Source: Calditrichota bacterium (GTDB lineage: Bacteria; Calditrichota; Calditrichia; RBG-13-44-9; J042). From it: DNA of 64,000 nucleotides. The notes beneath the pieces were generated by a model. The model made no database searches, had not been told where the DNA came from, and saw only the letters and a program-made list of their open reading frames with translations. The DNA lies in contig JAADJD010000059.1 of NCBI GenBank assembly GCA_013150955.1, positions 46,857-110,856 of the forward strand, in the 5' to 3' direction. Both the position numbers and the translations under genes were made by a program. Below are positions 20,602 through 30,141 of this stretch, piece after piece (position 1 is the stretch's first letter; each line of letters opens with the position of its first letter).

Positions 20602-22494
20602 ATGGAAAGTTTTATCTGGTACATTCCATTATTGCCACTGGCGGGCGCGATTATTAACGGGTTGTTTGGGCGCGTACTGAAGGAGAAGGCCGGTATTATT
20701 GCCAGTCTGGCTGTGCTGGGTTCGTTTGTGTTGTCGGTAAAAGCCTTCTTGTTGGTTCGTCAGGGCATCACCTTCGATGGGAATTTGTTTGACTGGATTG
20801 TGGCCGGGGATTTCCACACCAGCTTTGGCGTACTGGTCGATCCCCTGTCGGTGGTCATGATGCTGATCGTTACCGGTGTGGGATTCCTGATTCATGTTTA
20901 TTCCAATGGATACATGCACGATGATCCGGGCATTGCCCGCTATTTTGCCTACCTGAATCTCTTCATTTTTTCCATGCTCATGCTGGTCATGGGCAACAAT
21001 CTGCTGCTGTTGTATCTGGGGTGGGAAGGCGTTGGTCTGTGTTCCTATCTTTTGATCGGTTTCTGGTATCAAAAACCTTCTGCAGCAAAAGCGGGTTTAA
21101 AGGCGTTTATCACCAACCGGGTCGGGGATTTTGGGTTTGCCATTGGCATCTTCATTATTTTTAAGACGATTGGAACCATTTATTACGCGCAAATTTTTGA
21201 ACAGACCGAAGCGTTGCTGGCATCTGGTGTGCTAACGGCGGCAACGTTGTTACTGTTTGTGGGTGCGGTTGGAAAATCGGCGCAGTTTCCGCTGTACGTC
21301 TGGTTACCGGACGCCATGGAGGGGCCCACACCGGTCAGCGCCCTGATCCATGCCGCTACCATGGTGACGGCGGGCGTTTACATGGTGGCGCGCTTCAGCC
21401 CGCTGTTCAGTTTAAGCGAGGTAGCCATGGCCGTGGTGGTGGCTATTGGCACCTTTACCGCACTGTTCGCGGCCACCATGGCGCTGGTGAATAACGACAT
21501 CAAGCGGGTACTGGCCTATTCCACCATCTCCCAGCTGGGATATATGTTCATTGGTGTGGGTGTGGGTGCTTACGCGGCGGGGATCTTCCACCTGATGACC
21601 CACGCGTTTTTTAAGGCGTTGCTCTTCCTGGGAGCCGGTTCGGTGATGCACGCTCTGGCCAACGAGACCAACATTCAGAAAATGGGCGGATTGTATCCCA
21701 AAATTAAAACCACGGCCATTACCTTTATCGTTGCCTGGCTGGCCATCAGTGGTATCCCCCCCCTCAGCGGTTTCTTCTCCAAGGACGAGATTCTGGCCAA
21801 GGCATTTGCTTATCATCCGCTGGTGTGGGCGCTGGGTACCCTGGGGGCGCTGCTCACAGCTTTCTACATGTCGCGACTGGTGTTCCTGACCTTCTTTGGA
21901 AAGTCGCGGGTGGAACCGGAAGTGGAACACCACATTCACGAATCGCCCCCGGTGATGACCATTCCGCTGATGATCCTGGCCGTATTGGCCGCCATTGGGG
22001 GATTCGTTGGTATTCCGGAAGTGCTGGGCGGCCATAACCATTTCGAAAAATTCCTGGCCCCGGTGTTTGAACAGGCCGAAGAACACATCCATCTGGCCCA
22101 TCCGTCTCACGCGGTGGAATATGCGTTAATGGGAACGTCGATATTGATGGCGCTGGCAGGGATTGTGCTGGCCTATCTGATGTACATTAAAGGAAGCATC
22201 AGTCCCGTCAAAATGGCGCAACGTTTTCAGGGATTGTACCGGTTGCTGTACAATAAATACTACGTGGACGAAATTTATCAGAAGTTCATCATCAACCCGT
22301 TGATTGCCTTTAGCCGCTGGCTGTGGCACTTTGTGGACGAGGGCATTGTGGATGGACTGGTCAATCTTGCCGGGCGACTCATGATCCTGTTCGGGTTGCT
22401 GTTGCGGCGGGTGCAAACCGGGTATGTGCAAAACTATGCCGCATTTTTTGTACTGGGTACCCTGATTCTGCTGGCGTATTATCTATTAAGTTGA
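20602..22494 (+). CDS. nuoL: NADH-quinone oxidoreductase subunit L
   Basis: WEGVGLCSYLLIGFWY, LPDAMEGPTPVSALIHAATMVTAGVYMVAR. Confidence 0.97.
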   Translation: MESFIWYIPLLPLAGAIINGLFGRVLKEKAGIIASLAVLGSFVLSVKAFLLVRQGITFDGNLFDWIVAGDFHTSFGVLVDPLSVVMMLIVTGVGFLIHVYSNGYMHDDPGIARYFAYLNLFIFSMLMLVMGNNLLLLYLGWEGVGLCSYLLIGFWYQKPSAAKAGLKAFITNRVGDFGFAIGIFIIFKTIGTIYYAQIFEQTEALLASGVLTAATLLLFVGAVGKSAQFPLYVWLPDAMEGPTPVSALIHAATMVTAGVYMVARFSPLFSLSEVAMAVVVAIGTFTALFAATMALVNNDIKRVLAYSTISQLGYMFIGVGVGAYAAGIFHLMTHAFFKALLFLGAGSVMHALANETNIQKMGGLYPKIKTTAITFIVAWLAISGIPPLSGFFSKDEILAKAFAYHPLVWALGTLGALLTAFYMSRLVFLTFFGKSRVEPEVEHHIHESPPVMTIPLMILAVLAAIGGFVGIPEVLGGHNHFEKFLAPVFEQAEEHIHLAHPSHAVEYALMGTSILMALAGIVLAYLMYIKGSISPVKMAQRFQGLYRLLYNKYYVDEIYQKFIINPLIAFSRWLWHFVDEGIVDGLVNLAGRLMILFGLLLRRVQTGYVQNYAAFFVLGTLILLAYYLLS

Positions 22495-22520
22495 TGAAAA
22501 TCGGTTGGAGATAAAGACTT

Positions 22521-24077
22521 ATGGAGATGGCATCGTTACTCAACTATACCACGTTTCTACCGCTACTGGGAGCGGTTATTCTGCTCATGATCCCTCGCAC
22601 GGAAGAGGTTCTGATTAAATCCTGGGCATTTTTTGTGACCCTGGCAACGTTTCTCTTATCGTTACCCCTGTTTTACTATTTCGATGGTTCCCAATCCGGC
22701 ATGCAATTTGAGACCATCAAGAGCTGGATTCCCTCCATTGGGGCGTCCTATCATGTGGGTCTGGATGGCATCAGCATCCTGCTGTATGTATTGACCACGT
22801 TTATCATGCCCCTGGCCATTCTTTCTTCCTGGACGGCCATCCAGAGCCGGGTAAAAGAATACATGCTGGCGATGCTCATTCTGGAAACCGGCATGCTGGG
22901 GGTGTTCATATCGCTGGACTTGCTGCTGTTTTACATTTTCTGGGAAACCATGCTGATCCCCATGTACCTGTTGATTGGGGTCTGGGGTGGACCGCGGCGC
23001 ATTTACGCCGCCGTGAAATTCGTCCTCTACACCATGGTGGGTTCGGTTTTAATGCTGGTGGCCATTCTGTATCTGTATTTCCTGCATCACAATTTTACCG
23101 GCACCTACACGTTTGATTTGTTGAAGATTAATGCCATCGATATACCGTTTGGGTTGCAGTTCTGGTTATTCCTGGCCTTTGCGCTGGCTTTTGCCATAAA
23201 AGTGCCCATGTTTCCCTTTCATACCTGGTTGCCGGATGCGCACGTGGAGGCACCGACGGCCGGATCGGTAATTCTGGCGGGGATTTTGCTGAAGATGGGT
23301 ACCTATGGTTTTCTGCGGTTTAATTTGCCGCTGTTCCCGGAAGCTTCGGTCTATTTCGCTCCGCTGTTTCTGGTATTGGCCGTCATCGGTATTTTGTATG
23401 GCGCCTGGATTTCCATGGTCCAGCGCGATGTCAAGAAACTGGTGGCATACTCTTCGGTGAGCCATCTGGGTTTCGTGATGCTGGGACTGTTTGCGTTTAC
23501 CGTTCAGAGCATGCAGGGGGGATTGATCCAGATGATCAACCACGGTCTCTCCACAGGTGCCCTTTTTCTGGCCGTTGGAATGATCTACGAGCGACGGCAC
23601 ACCAGGGAGATCAGCGAGTTTGGAGGCATTACCCGTGTGATGCCGGTGTTTGCCACCCTGTTTTTGATTGTATGCCTGTCCTCACTGGGACTGCCTGGCA
23701 CCAATGGATTTGTGGGTGAGTTCCTGATCCTGGTGGGTAGTTTCCAGACGGTTCCCACATTCGCCGTGCTGGCTACCGTGGGAATCATTTTTGCTGCCGT
23801 TTACCTGCTGTGGATGTTCCGCCGGGTCATGTTCGGTCCATTAACGCGGGATGAAAACAAAAAATTAGTCGACCTGAACGGACGTGAAATTGCCACCCTG
23901 TTGCCCATTATTCTGTTCATTTTCTGGATTGGGTTTTATCCCAAAACGTTTTTAAACAAAACGGAGGCGACTATCGCCAGACTGGCGGAAACCATGAATA
24001 CCGCTAAAGCTGAGTTACAACAGGAAAAATCATCGCCTTATTTTAAATATTTTGTCTGGAAATCGGATGATCGTTAA
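22521..24077 (+). CDS. nuoM: NADH-quinone oxidoreductase subunit M
   Basis: [53 protein letters not shown]. Confidence 0.96.
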   Translation: MEMASLLNYTTFLPLLGAVILLMIPRTEEVLIKSWAFFVTLATFLLSLPLFYYFDGSQSGMQFETIKSWIPSIGASYHVGLDGISILLYVLTTFIMPLAILSSWTAIQSRVKEYMLAMLILETGMLGVFISLDLLLFYIFWETMLIPMYLLIGVWGGPRRIYAAVKFVLYTMVGSVLMLVAILYLYFLHHNFTGTYTFDLLKINAIDIPFGLQFWLFLAFALAFAIKVPMFPFHTWLPDAHVEAPTAGSVILAGILLKMGTYGFLRFNLPLFPEASVYFAPLFLVLAVIGILYGAWISMVQRDVKKLVAYSSVSHLGFVMLGLFAFTVQSMQGGLIQMINHGLSTGALFLAVGMIYERRHTREISEFGGITRVMPVFATLFLIVCLSSLGLPGTNGFVGEFLILVGSFQTVPTFAVLATVGIIFAAVYLLWMFRRVMFGPLTRDENKKLVDLNGREIATLLPIILFIFWIGFYPKTFLNKTEATIARLAETMNTAKAELQQEKSSPYFKYFVWKSDDR

Positions 24078-24118
24078 TCCGTTGGAAGGGACCTGAGATT
24101 AGTGGAGGATTTGGATAC

Positions 24119-25552
24119 ATGCCAATAACGATTGGAACCCGGGACCTGATTGCGATCCTGCCCATTGCCGTTGTCAGTTTGTTTGGGCTGTATTTGCTGC
24201 TGCAGAGTGTGTTTGCTCCGCGAATGAATCGGATTATCATCCCTTACCTGGGAATTGTGGGCGTGGTGCTGGCACTGGTGAGCAATTTTGTGTTGATTGG
24301 AATGGACACCACCGCCTTTGAGGGCATGGTCCGGGTGGATCGGCTAACCGTGGTGTTGAATTTTGTCTTTTTGATTACCGCCGCGCTGAGTTTGTTGATG
24401 ACCATCAGTTATCATGAACAGGAACGGGTGGAATTTCTGGAGTTTACCCCGCTGGTGCTGTTTTCCACCGCCGGTATGATGCTGATGGGTAGCGCGGAAA
24501 GCCTGATGACGCTTTTTCTGGGACTGGAAACCATGTCCATTGCCCTGTATGTAATGGCTGGATTTCGGCGCACCAATCGGCATTCCCTGGAGGCCGCATT
24601 GAAATATTTCCTGCTGGGGGCGTTTGCCACGGGATTCCTGTTGTACGGAATGGCCCTGACCTACGGCATGGTGGGTTCCACCAATCTCACCCAGATTGCC
24701 AATTACTTTGCGCAAAATGCCCTGGATGTGAAACTGGTGGCCCTGATTGGTCTGGGGTTGATCATCATCGGGTTTGGATTCAAGGTGGCGCTGGTGCCCT
24801 TTCACATGTGGACACCGGATGTTTATCAGGGATCGCCCATGCCGGTAACAGCCTTTATGGCGGTGGGGGCCAAGGCCGCGGGTTTTGCGGCCATTCTGCG
24901 GGTGATTTCTCTCAGCGCCTTTAGCATTTCCTTTCACTGGACGGAGGTCATGTGGGTGTTGGCCGTCCTCACCATGACCGTGGGCAATATTATCGCGTTA
25001 GTGCAGGACAACATTAAGCGCATGCTGGCGTATTCCAGCATTGCCCATGCGGGTTACATCCTGGTGGGAATTGTGGCCAGCAACGATATGACCGTGCCTT
25101 CGGTGGCGTTCTACCTGATTGTGTATTTATTCATGAATCTGGGGGCGTTTGCTGTGGCCACCATGGTGGCCGGTCAGAATGAACGCCGGGTGAAAATCCA
25201 GTATTATCATGGCCTGGGGCGAACACAACCCCTGCTGGCACTGGCCATGGCTATTTTCATGTTTTCCCTTGCGGGATTCCCGCCAACTGCCGGATTTATC
25301 GGGAAATTTTACATTTTCAGTGCGGCCCTGCAGTCCGGATACGTCTGGCTGGTGATCATTGGGGTGATCAATTCACTAATTTCGGTTTATTATTACCTGA
25401 ATGTGGTGGTGGCCATGTACATGCATCAGCCTGTGGATGATAAAAAGTTGCCAGGCGTGTTACCGGGCGTGGGGGTGGTGATTTTGCTGGCAGTGCTGGG
25501 AATTTTTTACCTGGGCATCTTTCCGGGAACCATGCTTTCGGTTCTGAGATAA
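24119..25552 (+). CDS. nuoN: NADH-quinone oxidoreductase subunit N
   Basis: FKVALVPFHMWTPDVYQGSPMPVTAFMAVGAK, RMLAYSSIAHAGYILVG. Confidence 0.96.
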   Translation: MPITIGTRDLIAILPIAVVSLFGLYLLLQSVFAPRMNRIIIPYLGIVGVVLALVSNFVLIGMDTTAFEGMVRVDRLTVVLNFVFLITAALSLLMTISYHEQERVEFLEFTPLVLFSTAGMMLMGSAESLMTLFLGLETMSIALYVMAGFRRTNRHSLEAALKYFLLGAFATGFLLYGMALTYGMVGSTNLTQIANYFAQNALDVKLVALIGLGLIIIGFGFKVALVPFHMWTPDVYQGSPMPVTAFMAVGAKAAGFAAILRVISLSAFSISFHWTEVMWVLAVLTMTVGNIIALVQDNIKRMLAYSSIAHAGYILVGIVASNDMTVPSVAFYLIVYLFMNLGAFAVATMVAGQNERRVKIQYYHGLGRTQPLLALAMAIFMFSLAGFPPTAGFIGKFYIFSAALQSGYVWLVIIGVINSLISVYYYLNVVVAMYMHQPVDDKKLPGVLPGVGVVILLAVLGIFYLGIFPGTMLSVLR

Positions 25553-25723
25553 AAAGAATGTGGTTCGGGGAGAAGGAAGTCTGCCACTGCCGGTTTAGAT
25601 GCACTTCGGATAATCAATGGGTCTAAAAATTAAAGTTTTTTAAATGTGATTCGAGTCCTTTTTATGGATTCAGAAAGCATTTAAGATGGAACGGTGTGAC
25701 GTGAGATTTGGTCTTAAAATAAA

Positions 25724-25752
25724 TTGCATTTTTTGAGTGAATCCCGTATATT
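25724..25752 (+). promoter_or_regulatory. Probable sigma70-type promoter
   Basis: TTGCAT - 17 nt - TATATT. Confidence 0.6.
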
Positions 25753-25758
25753 TTCGGA

Positions 25759-25936
25759 TCAAAAAATAGGAGGGTGCATATAGGGAGAATTGTTAAGGAT
25801 ACGGAATGTTTTTGTTAATGATAACTAAATCGTTTCAATGAATAATTGTTTGAAAAATATCCTTAACAATCATGCACCCGCAAAATGGCGCCGAATGATA
25901 CGTGTGGGTGATGAACACACGTCATTCGGTTTTTTT
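25759..25936 (+). ncRNA. Candidate structured leader RNA / attenuator upstream of porV (or stand-alone ncRNA)
   Basis: Nested arms GGGTGCAT(25772-25779)/ATGCACCC(25872-25879) and ATTGTTAAGGATA(25789-25801)/TATCCTTAACAAT(25858-25870), then an intrinsic terminator directly before the porV RBS. Confidence 0.6.
25891..25936 (+). terminator. Intrinsic terminator immediately upstream of porV
   Basis: CCGAATGA-ta-CGTGTG-ggtgatgaa-CACACG-TCATTCGG followed by TTTTTTT. Confidence 0.85.
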
Positions 25937-25964
25937 ATGCAAATAATTTTCAGGAGGTTCTGAT

Positions 25965-27056
25965 ATGAAAAAGGTAGTGGTAATTTCATTCTTATCGATG
26001 GTGATGCTGTTGAGCAGTTTCTCCCCGGTGTTTTCCCAGGGGGAAGCGACGGCTTTGTTCTTATTGATTAATCCCGGTGCCCGTCAGGGAGGTATGGGGG
26101 AAGCCGGTGTGGCCCTGGCCAACGATGCAAGTGCCGTTTACTGGAATCCCGCCGGTCTGGCCTTCCAGTACAACGATCCCGAAGTGGATAATCTGGGAGA
26201 AGCCACATTGATGCATGTGCAATGGCTACCCCAATTTAACCTGAGCGACCTGTATTACGATTTTGCCGCCGCTCGGTATTATTTGCCCGACATCGGGACG
26301 GTGGGTTTGGCCATTCAATTCATTAATTATGGGGAAAACATTCAAACGAATGACAAGGGTGATCCAATCGGTCGATTTAACAGTAACGAGGTAGCGGTCA
26401 CAGCGAGTTACGCCGTAAAGGCAAATTCTAATCTGGGTGTTGGGGTAAATCTCAAATATATTTACTCCAACCTGTCGCCGGGTATTTTTGTCGATAACGA
26501 ACGCCGGGAAGGGCGGGGAACTTCGTTTGCGGTAGATCTGGGTGTGCTGTACTATCCATCGTTTGCTCCCAAATTGAGCCTGGGTTTGAACATCTCCAAC
26601 ATCGGTCCCAAAATGACCTACATCGACAAGAAGCAGGCCGATCCCCTGCCGACCAACTTGCGGGTCGGGCTGGCTTACAAAATTCTGGATTCTCAGTACA
26701 ATCGGTTTACCCTGGTGTATGATGTGAACCGCCTGTTGGTTCGACGCTACAAGGATGGAACATCCGACAATGTGCTGAAGGCCATGTTTTATTCCACCTG
26801 GACGGAAGGCGACGTGTCCACCCAGTTTAAGAAATTCACCCATTCCATTGGGTTTGAGTACTGGTACACCGACCTGATTGCCCTGCGTTGGGGATCCTTT
26901 TATGAAGATCCCAGCAACGGTGGACGGAAATTCTGGACATTTGGTGGCGGGGTGCGCTATTCGTTTATCGGGGTGGATTTCAGCTACATCTATGCTTCCA
27001 TCGAGGATCATCCACTGTCCGATACCATGCGCTTTTCCCTGACCATCCGGTTCTAA
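25965..27056 (+). CDS. porV: PorV/PorQ-family outer membrane protein
   Basis: Signal peptide; NPGARQGGMGEAGVALANDASAVYWNPAGLA motif; C-terminal barrel strand ending in F. Confidence 0.82.
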   Translation: MKKVVVISFLSMVMLLSSFSPVFSQGEATALFLLINPGARQGGMGEAGVALANDASAVYWNPAGLAFQYNDPEVDNLGEATLMHVQWLPQFNLSDLYYDFAAARYYLPDIGTVGLAIQFINYGENIQTNDKGDPIGRFNSNEVAVTASYAVKANSNLGVGVNLKYIYSNLSPGIFVDNERREGRGTSFAVDLGVLYYPSFAPKLSLGLNISNIGPKMTYIDKKQADPLPTNLRVGLAYKILDSQYNRFTLVYDVNRLLVRRYKDGTSDNVLKAMFYSTWTEGDVSTQFKKFTHSIGFEYWYTDLIALRWGSFYEDPSNGGRKFWTFGGGVRYSFIGVDFSYIYASIEDHPLSDTMRFSLTIRF

Positions 27057-27087
27057 GTTCCATTGGACGAGGCAACCCAACGGCAAT

Positions 27088-27117
27088 CCCCGGACCGCAT
27101 GTGTCCGGGGTTCGTTT
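27088..27117 (+). terminator. Possible terminator downstream of porV
   Basis: CCCCGGAC-cgcatgt-GTCCGGGG then TTCGTTTT. Confidence 0.6.
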
Positions 27118-27148
27118 TACTGGCGATGTGTAAAATTGGAAGAGGTCC

Positions 27149-30124
27149 ATGAAACGATCGATCTTTCGGCGCGGCGCGGGATTCCTGCTGGCCAGCTTTC
27201 TCATCCTGCAACCGTTCTTAACGGCGAGTGTTCCGGATACCATTCGGGTGCTGGCGATTCGGGTGGAATTTCAGGAAGATACCGATGAAACCACCACAGG
27301 CAACGGCAAATTCGATTTAAGTCAATCGGACGATCCGTTTCAGATTGATCCCCCACCGCACAACCGACTGTATTTTGAGGATCACCTGCTGTTCCTGAAA
27401 AATTATTACTGGAAGGTCAGCCGCGGGCGTTTGCTGGTGCTGGGAGAGGTCTTTCCGCGGGAGATTGATGCGGCCTATCAATTGCCGCAAAAAATGGCGG
27501 CTTATAATCCCAACACCACTCCCGATGAGATCAATCGCGGTCTGGCAAATTTGTTCCGGGATGCGCTACTGGCCGCGGCAGAGGATCCAGAAATCGATTT
27601 CCGCCGTTACCAGAGCGTGATTGTGTTCCACGCCGGTGTGGGCAAGGATGTGGATCTGGGCTTCGATGCTACCCCCCAGGATATCCCTTCACTTTTCATT
27701 ACCCGGCAGTTTCTGCAGCAGTACCTGGAAGCGGATGGGGTGCCGGTGAAAGACGGTGTGGTGATTTACGATGGCATCATCCTGCCGGAAACCGAAAGCC
27801 AGGATGGCTACCAGCTGGCGTTGAATGGCATTCTGGTGGCCAATTTTGCCTCCCAGCTGGGCTGGCTGGATTTGTTTAATCCCAAAACTCACCGCAGTGG
27901 CATCGGGCGTTTTGGGCTTATGGATGCCGGCCTGTTCAATGGGGATGGCCTGTTACCGGCACTGCCTTCTGCGTGGACGCGCATTCAGGCGGGATGGGAA
28001 ACCGCCTACACCGTCTACCATGCCCAGGATGAAGAACTTCAGCTGCACTGGGTGCTCTCCAATCGCGAGCCGCGGGTGTATCGATTCCCCATCAACGAGA
28101 GGGAATATTTTCTGGTGGAGAATCGGTACGCCGGGGAAATGAATCTGGACAGTCTCCAATACGTGATGGCTCAATCGCGGGAAAGTCTACCCAATATGAA
28201 GGAAGTGCTGTTGACCTACTTTCCGGATGCAGTGACGTTTAGCGTGCGGGGGGTGTTGATCGATGTGGACAATCCGGATCGCGGTTTGCCGGGCAGCGGC
28301 ATTTTAATCTGGCACATTGATGAAAACGTCATTGCAGCCAAGCGGGCAGAAAATCGGATCAATGATGATGATCGGCATCGCGGGGTGGATTTGGAAGAGG
28401 CGGATGGTTCCCAGGACATTGGGCAGGTGTTCGATTTTTTTAGTGCTGGCGCCGGTTCGGAGATTGGCACGGTGCTGGATCTCTGGTACGAGGGCAATCC
28501 CGCCCCGGTGTTTAAAAACGAATTTTCTCCGAATACCTTTCCCAACAGTCGCAGTTATTACAATCGTGCCAACAGTCACATCAAACTGTCACACTTTTCG
28601 CGTCCCGATTCGGTCATGACCTTTCGGGCCCGGCTGGACATCTACCAATCCCGTTTCCCGCTGCAGCTGGATGGTCAGCTGCTGGGGCGGCCTCTATCGA
28701 TAAAGATGGCCGATATCACCGATGCGCCCGGAGAGGAAATTTTGATTCTGACGGATCGCAACCGGCTGGTGTTGCTGGAAAATCCCGAAGACGCTACCCA
28801 TCCCCTGCAACCGATTGTTTACGAATCCAGTGGAGAAGTGATCTCACCCCCGGCGGTGATGACCGCACCGGATGGTCAGCGGATTGTGGTGCTGGCCCTG
28901 CGGGAAGGCCGCATCCTGCTGTTGCGGGTGGTAAACGGCTTGCTTCAGCTCCAGACCGGGGTGTCGATCGGGGATTCGGTTTGGACATTTCCGGTGGTGG
29001 ATGACCGTTTTGACCGGAATGGGGATGCACGGGTTGATCGCATTTTTGTGGGAACCGCCTCCGGGCGAATCTGGAAGATCCAGGCAGATGGGCAAACGCA
29101 GGCCATCTTCGATATTGGCGAGCCGGTGGTTCATCTGTTAATCAGCGATGAGAATCGCCTGTGGGCGGTTGGCAGAACGGGGCGGGTCTACCTGAATGGC
29201 GAGGAAGCGTTTTCCCTTCCCGCGAATGCCCATCTTCCTGCAGGCAATGTCCCCCTGGCCGCCACTGCTGATGGTCAGTTCATCCTGCTGGAACAGCCCG
29301 ATGAAAAGGCGGCCATCGAAACGGTTTACCCGGTTTTTTCTCCACCCAGCCAGTTTTACGATGAAAATTATCAGCTGCACTTTGCCCTGGGGAGCGACAA
29401 TCGCCTGCTGGCGGTTTCCGGGAATCTGGCCATGAAAACCAACTTTCCGGTAACCCTGTACCGTCCGTATAAACCTGCCCCGTTGCGGTTTCAGCCATTA
29501 ATTGGGGTTTTATCCGCGGAGGATGGGCCGGGGATTGTGGTTGTGGATGAAGCAGGGGTGCTGGATGCCTTCGATTTTCAGGGAGAACGGCTGGCGGCTT
29601 TTCCCCTGTCGGTGGGTGATTCCATTGCCACCACGCCGGCGCTGGGAGATTTCGATGGGGATGGCGATGTGGAGCTGGTGGCCATCACCCGAAACGCCCG
29701 CGTTTATGCCTGGGATTTGACCGGAGCGGTGGATCCCGAAAGCCGGGGAACGTACTGGATGCAGGAATATGCCAACCCGTATAATCAGAATCGGCTGGAA
29801 CCGGTCACCGTTAATCAGGTGGCGGTGGTGCGGGATGTGGAGTTGTTGCCAGCCGAACGGGCCTATTGCTGGCCCAATCCCAATCAGGAGGATTTCACCA
29901 TTATTCGCTACTGGCTGGCCGAGCCGGCCACTGTTTCCATCCGGGTGTATGATCTGGCAGGTGAACTGGTGGATGCATTTACCGGCCCCGGAAATGGGGG
30001 AGTGGATAATGAAGTCCGCTGGGATCTTGCAGACATTCAAAGTGGGGTGTACTTTGCCCGTATTCAGGCAAAATCGGCCCGGCGGGAAGCGGTTCAGATT
30101 ATTAAAATTGCCGTGGTAAAATGA
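27149..30124 (+). CDS. Secreted M6-like (pseudo)metalloprotease with FG-GAP-like repeats and T9SS type A-like C-terminal domain
   Basis: M6 context (LDLFNP...SGIGRFGLMDAG...PSAWTRIQAGW) but HEFGH replaced by ANFAS; GDFDGDGDVELV; C-terminus NPNQEDFTIIRYWL..VSIRVYDLAGE...SGVYFARIQA. Confidence 0.75.
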   Translation: MKRSIFRRGAGFLLASFLILQPFLTASVPDTIRVLAIRVEFQEDTDETTTGNGKFDLSQSDDPFQIDPPPHNRLYFEDHLLFLKNYYWKVSRGRLLVLGEVFPREIDAAYQLPQKMAAYNPNTTPDEINRGLANLFRDALLAAAEDPEIDFRRYQSVIVFHAGVGKDVDLGFDATPQDIPSLFITRQFLQQYLEADGVPVKDGVVIYDGIILPETESQDGYQLALNGILVANFASQLGWLDLFNPKTHRSGIGRFGLMDAGLFNGDGLLPALPSAWTRIQAGWETAYTVYHAQDEELQLHWVLSNREPRVYRFPINEREYFLVENRYAGEMNLDSLQYVMAQSRESLPNMKEVLLTYFPDAVTFSVRGVLIDVDNPDRGLPGSGILIWHIDENVIAAKRAENRINDDDRHRGVDLEEADGSQDIGQVFDFFSAGAGSEIGTVLDLWYEGNPAPVFKNEFSPNTFPNSRSYYNRANSHIKLSHFSRPDSVMTFRARLDIYQSRFPLQLDGQLLGRPLSIKMADITDAPGEEILILTDRNRLVLLENPEDATHPLQPIVYESSGEVISPPAVMTAPDGQRIVVLALREGRILLLRVVNGLLQLQTGVSIGDSVWTFPVVDDRFDRNGDARVDRIFVGTASGRIWKIQADGQTQAIFDIGEPVVHLLISDENRLWAVGRTGRVYLNGEEAFSLPANAHLPAGNVPLAATADGQFILLEQPDEKAAIETVYPVFSPPSQFYDENYQLHFALGSDNRLLAVSGNLAMKTNFPVTLYRPYKPAPLRFQPLIGVLSAEDGPGIVVVDEAGVLDAFDFQGERLAAFPLSVGDSIATTPALGDFDGDGDVELVAITRNARVYAWDLTGAVDPESRGTYWMQEYANPYNQNRLEPVTVNQVAVVRDVELLPAERAYCWPNPNQEDFTIIRYWLAEPATVSIRVYDLAGELVDAFTGPGNGGVDNEVRWDLADIQSGVYFARIQAKSARREAVQIIKIAVVK

Positions 30125-30141
30125 TGGGTGTGGGATAACGC

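Noticed and set aside
21412-22110. Long antisense ORFs opposite nuo and other conserved genes (e.g. 21412-22110, 24344-24937, 26226-27086, 60381-61670)
   Set aside because: Shadow ORFs opposite clearly conserved coding genes; composition is His/Gln-rich reverse-frame bias.
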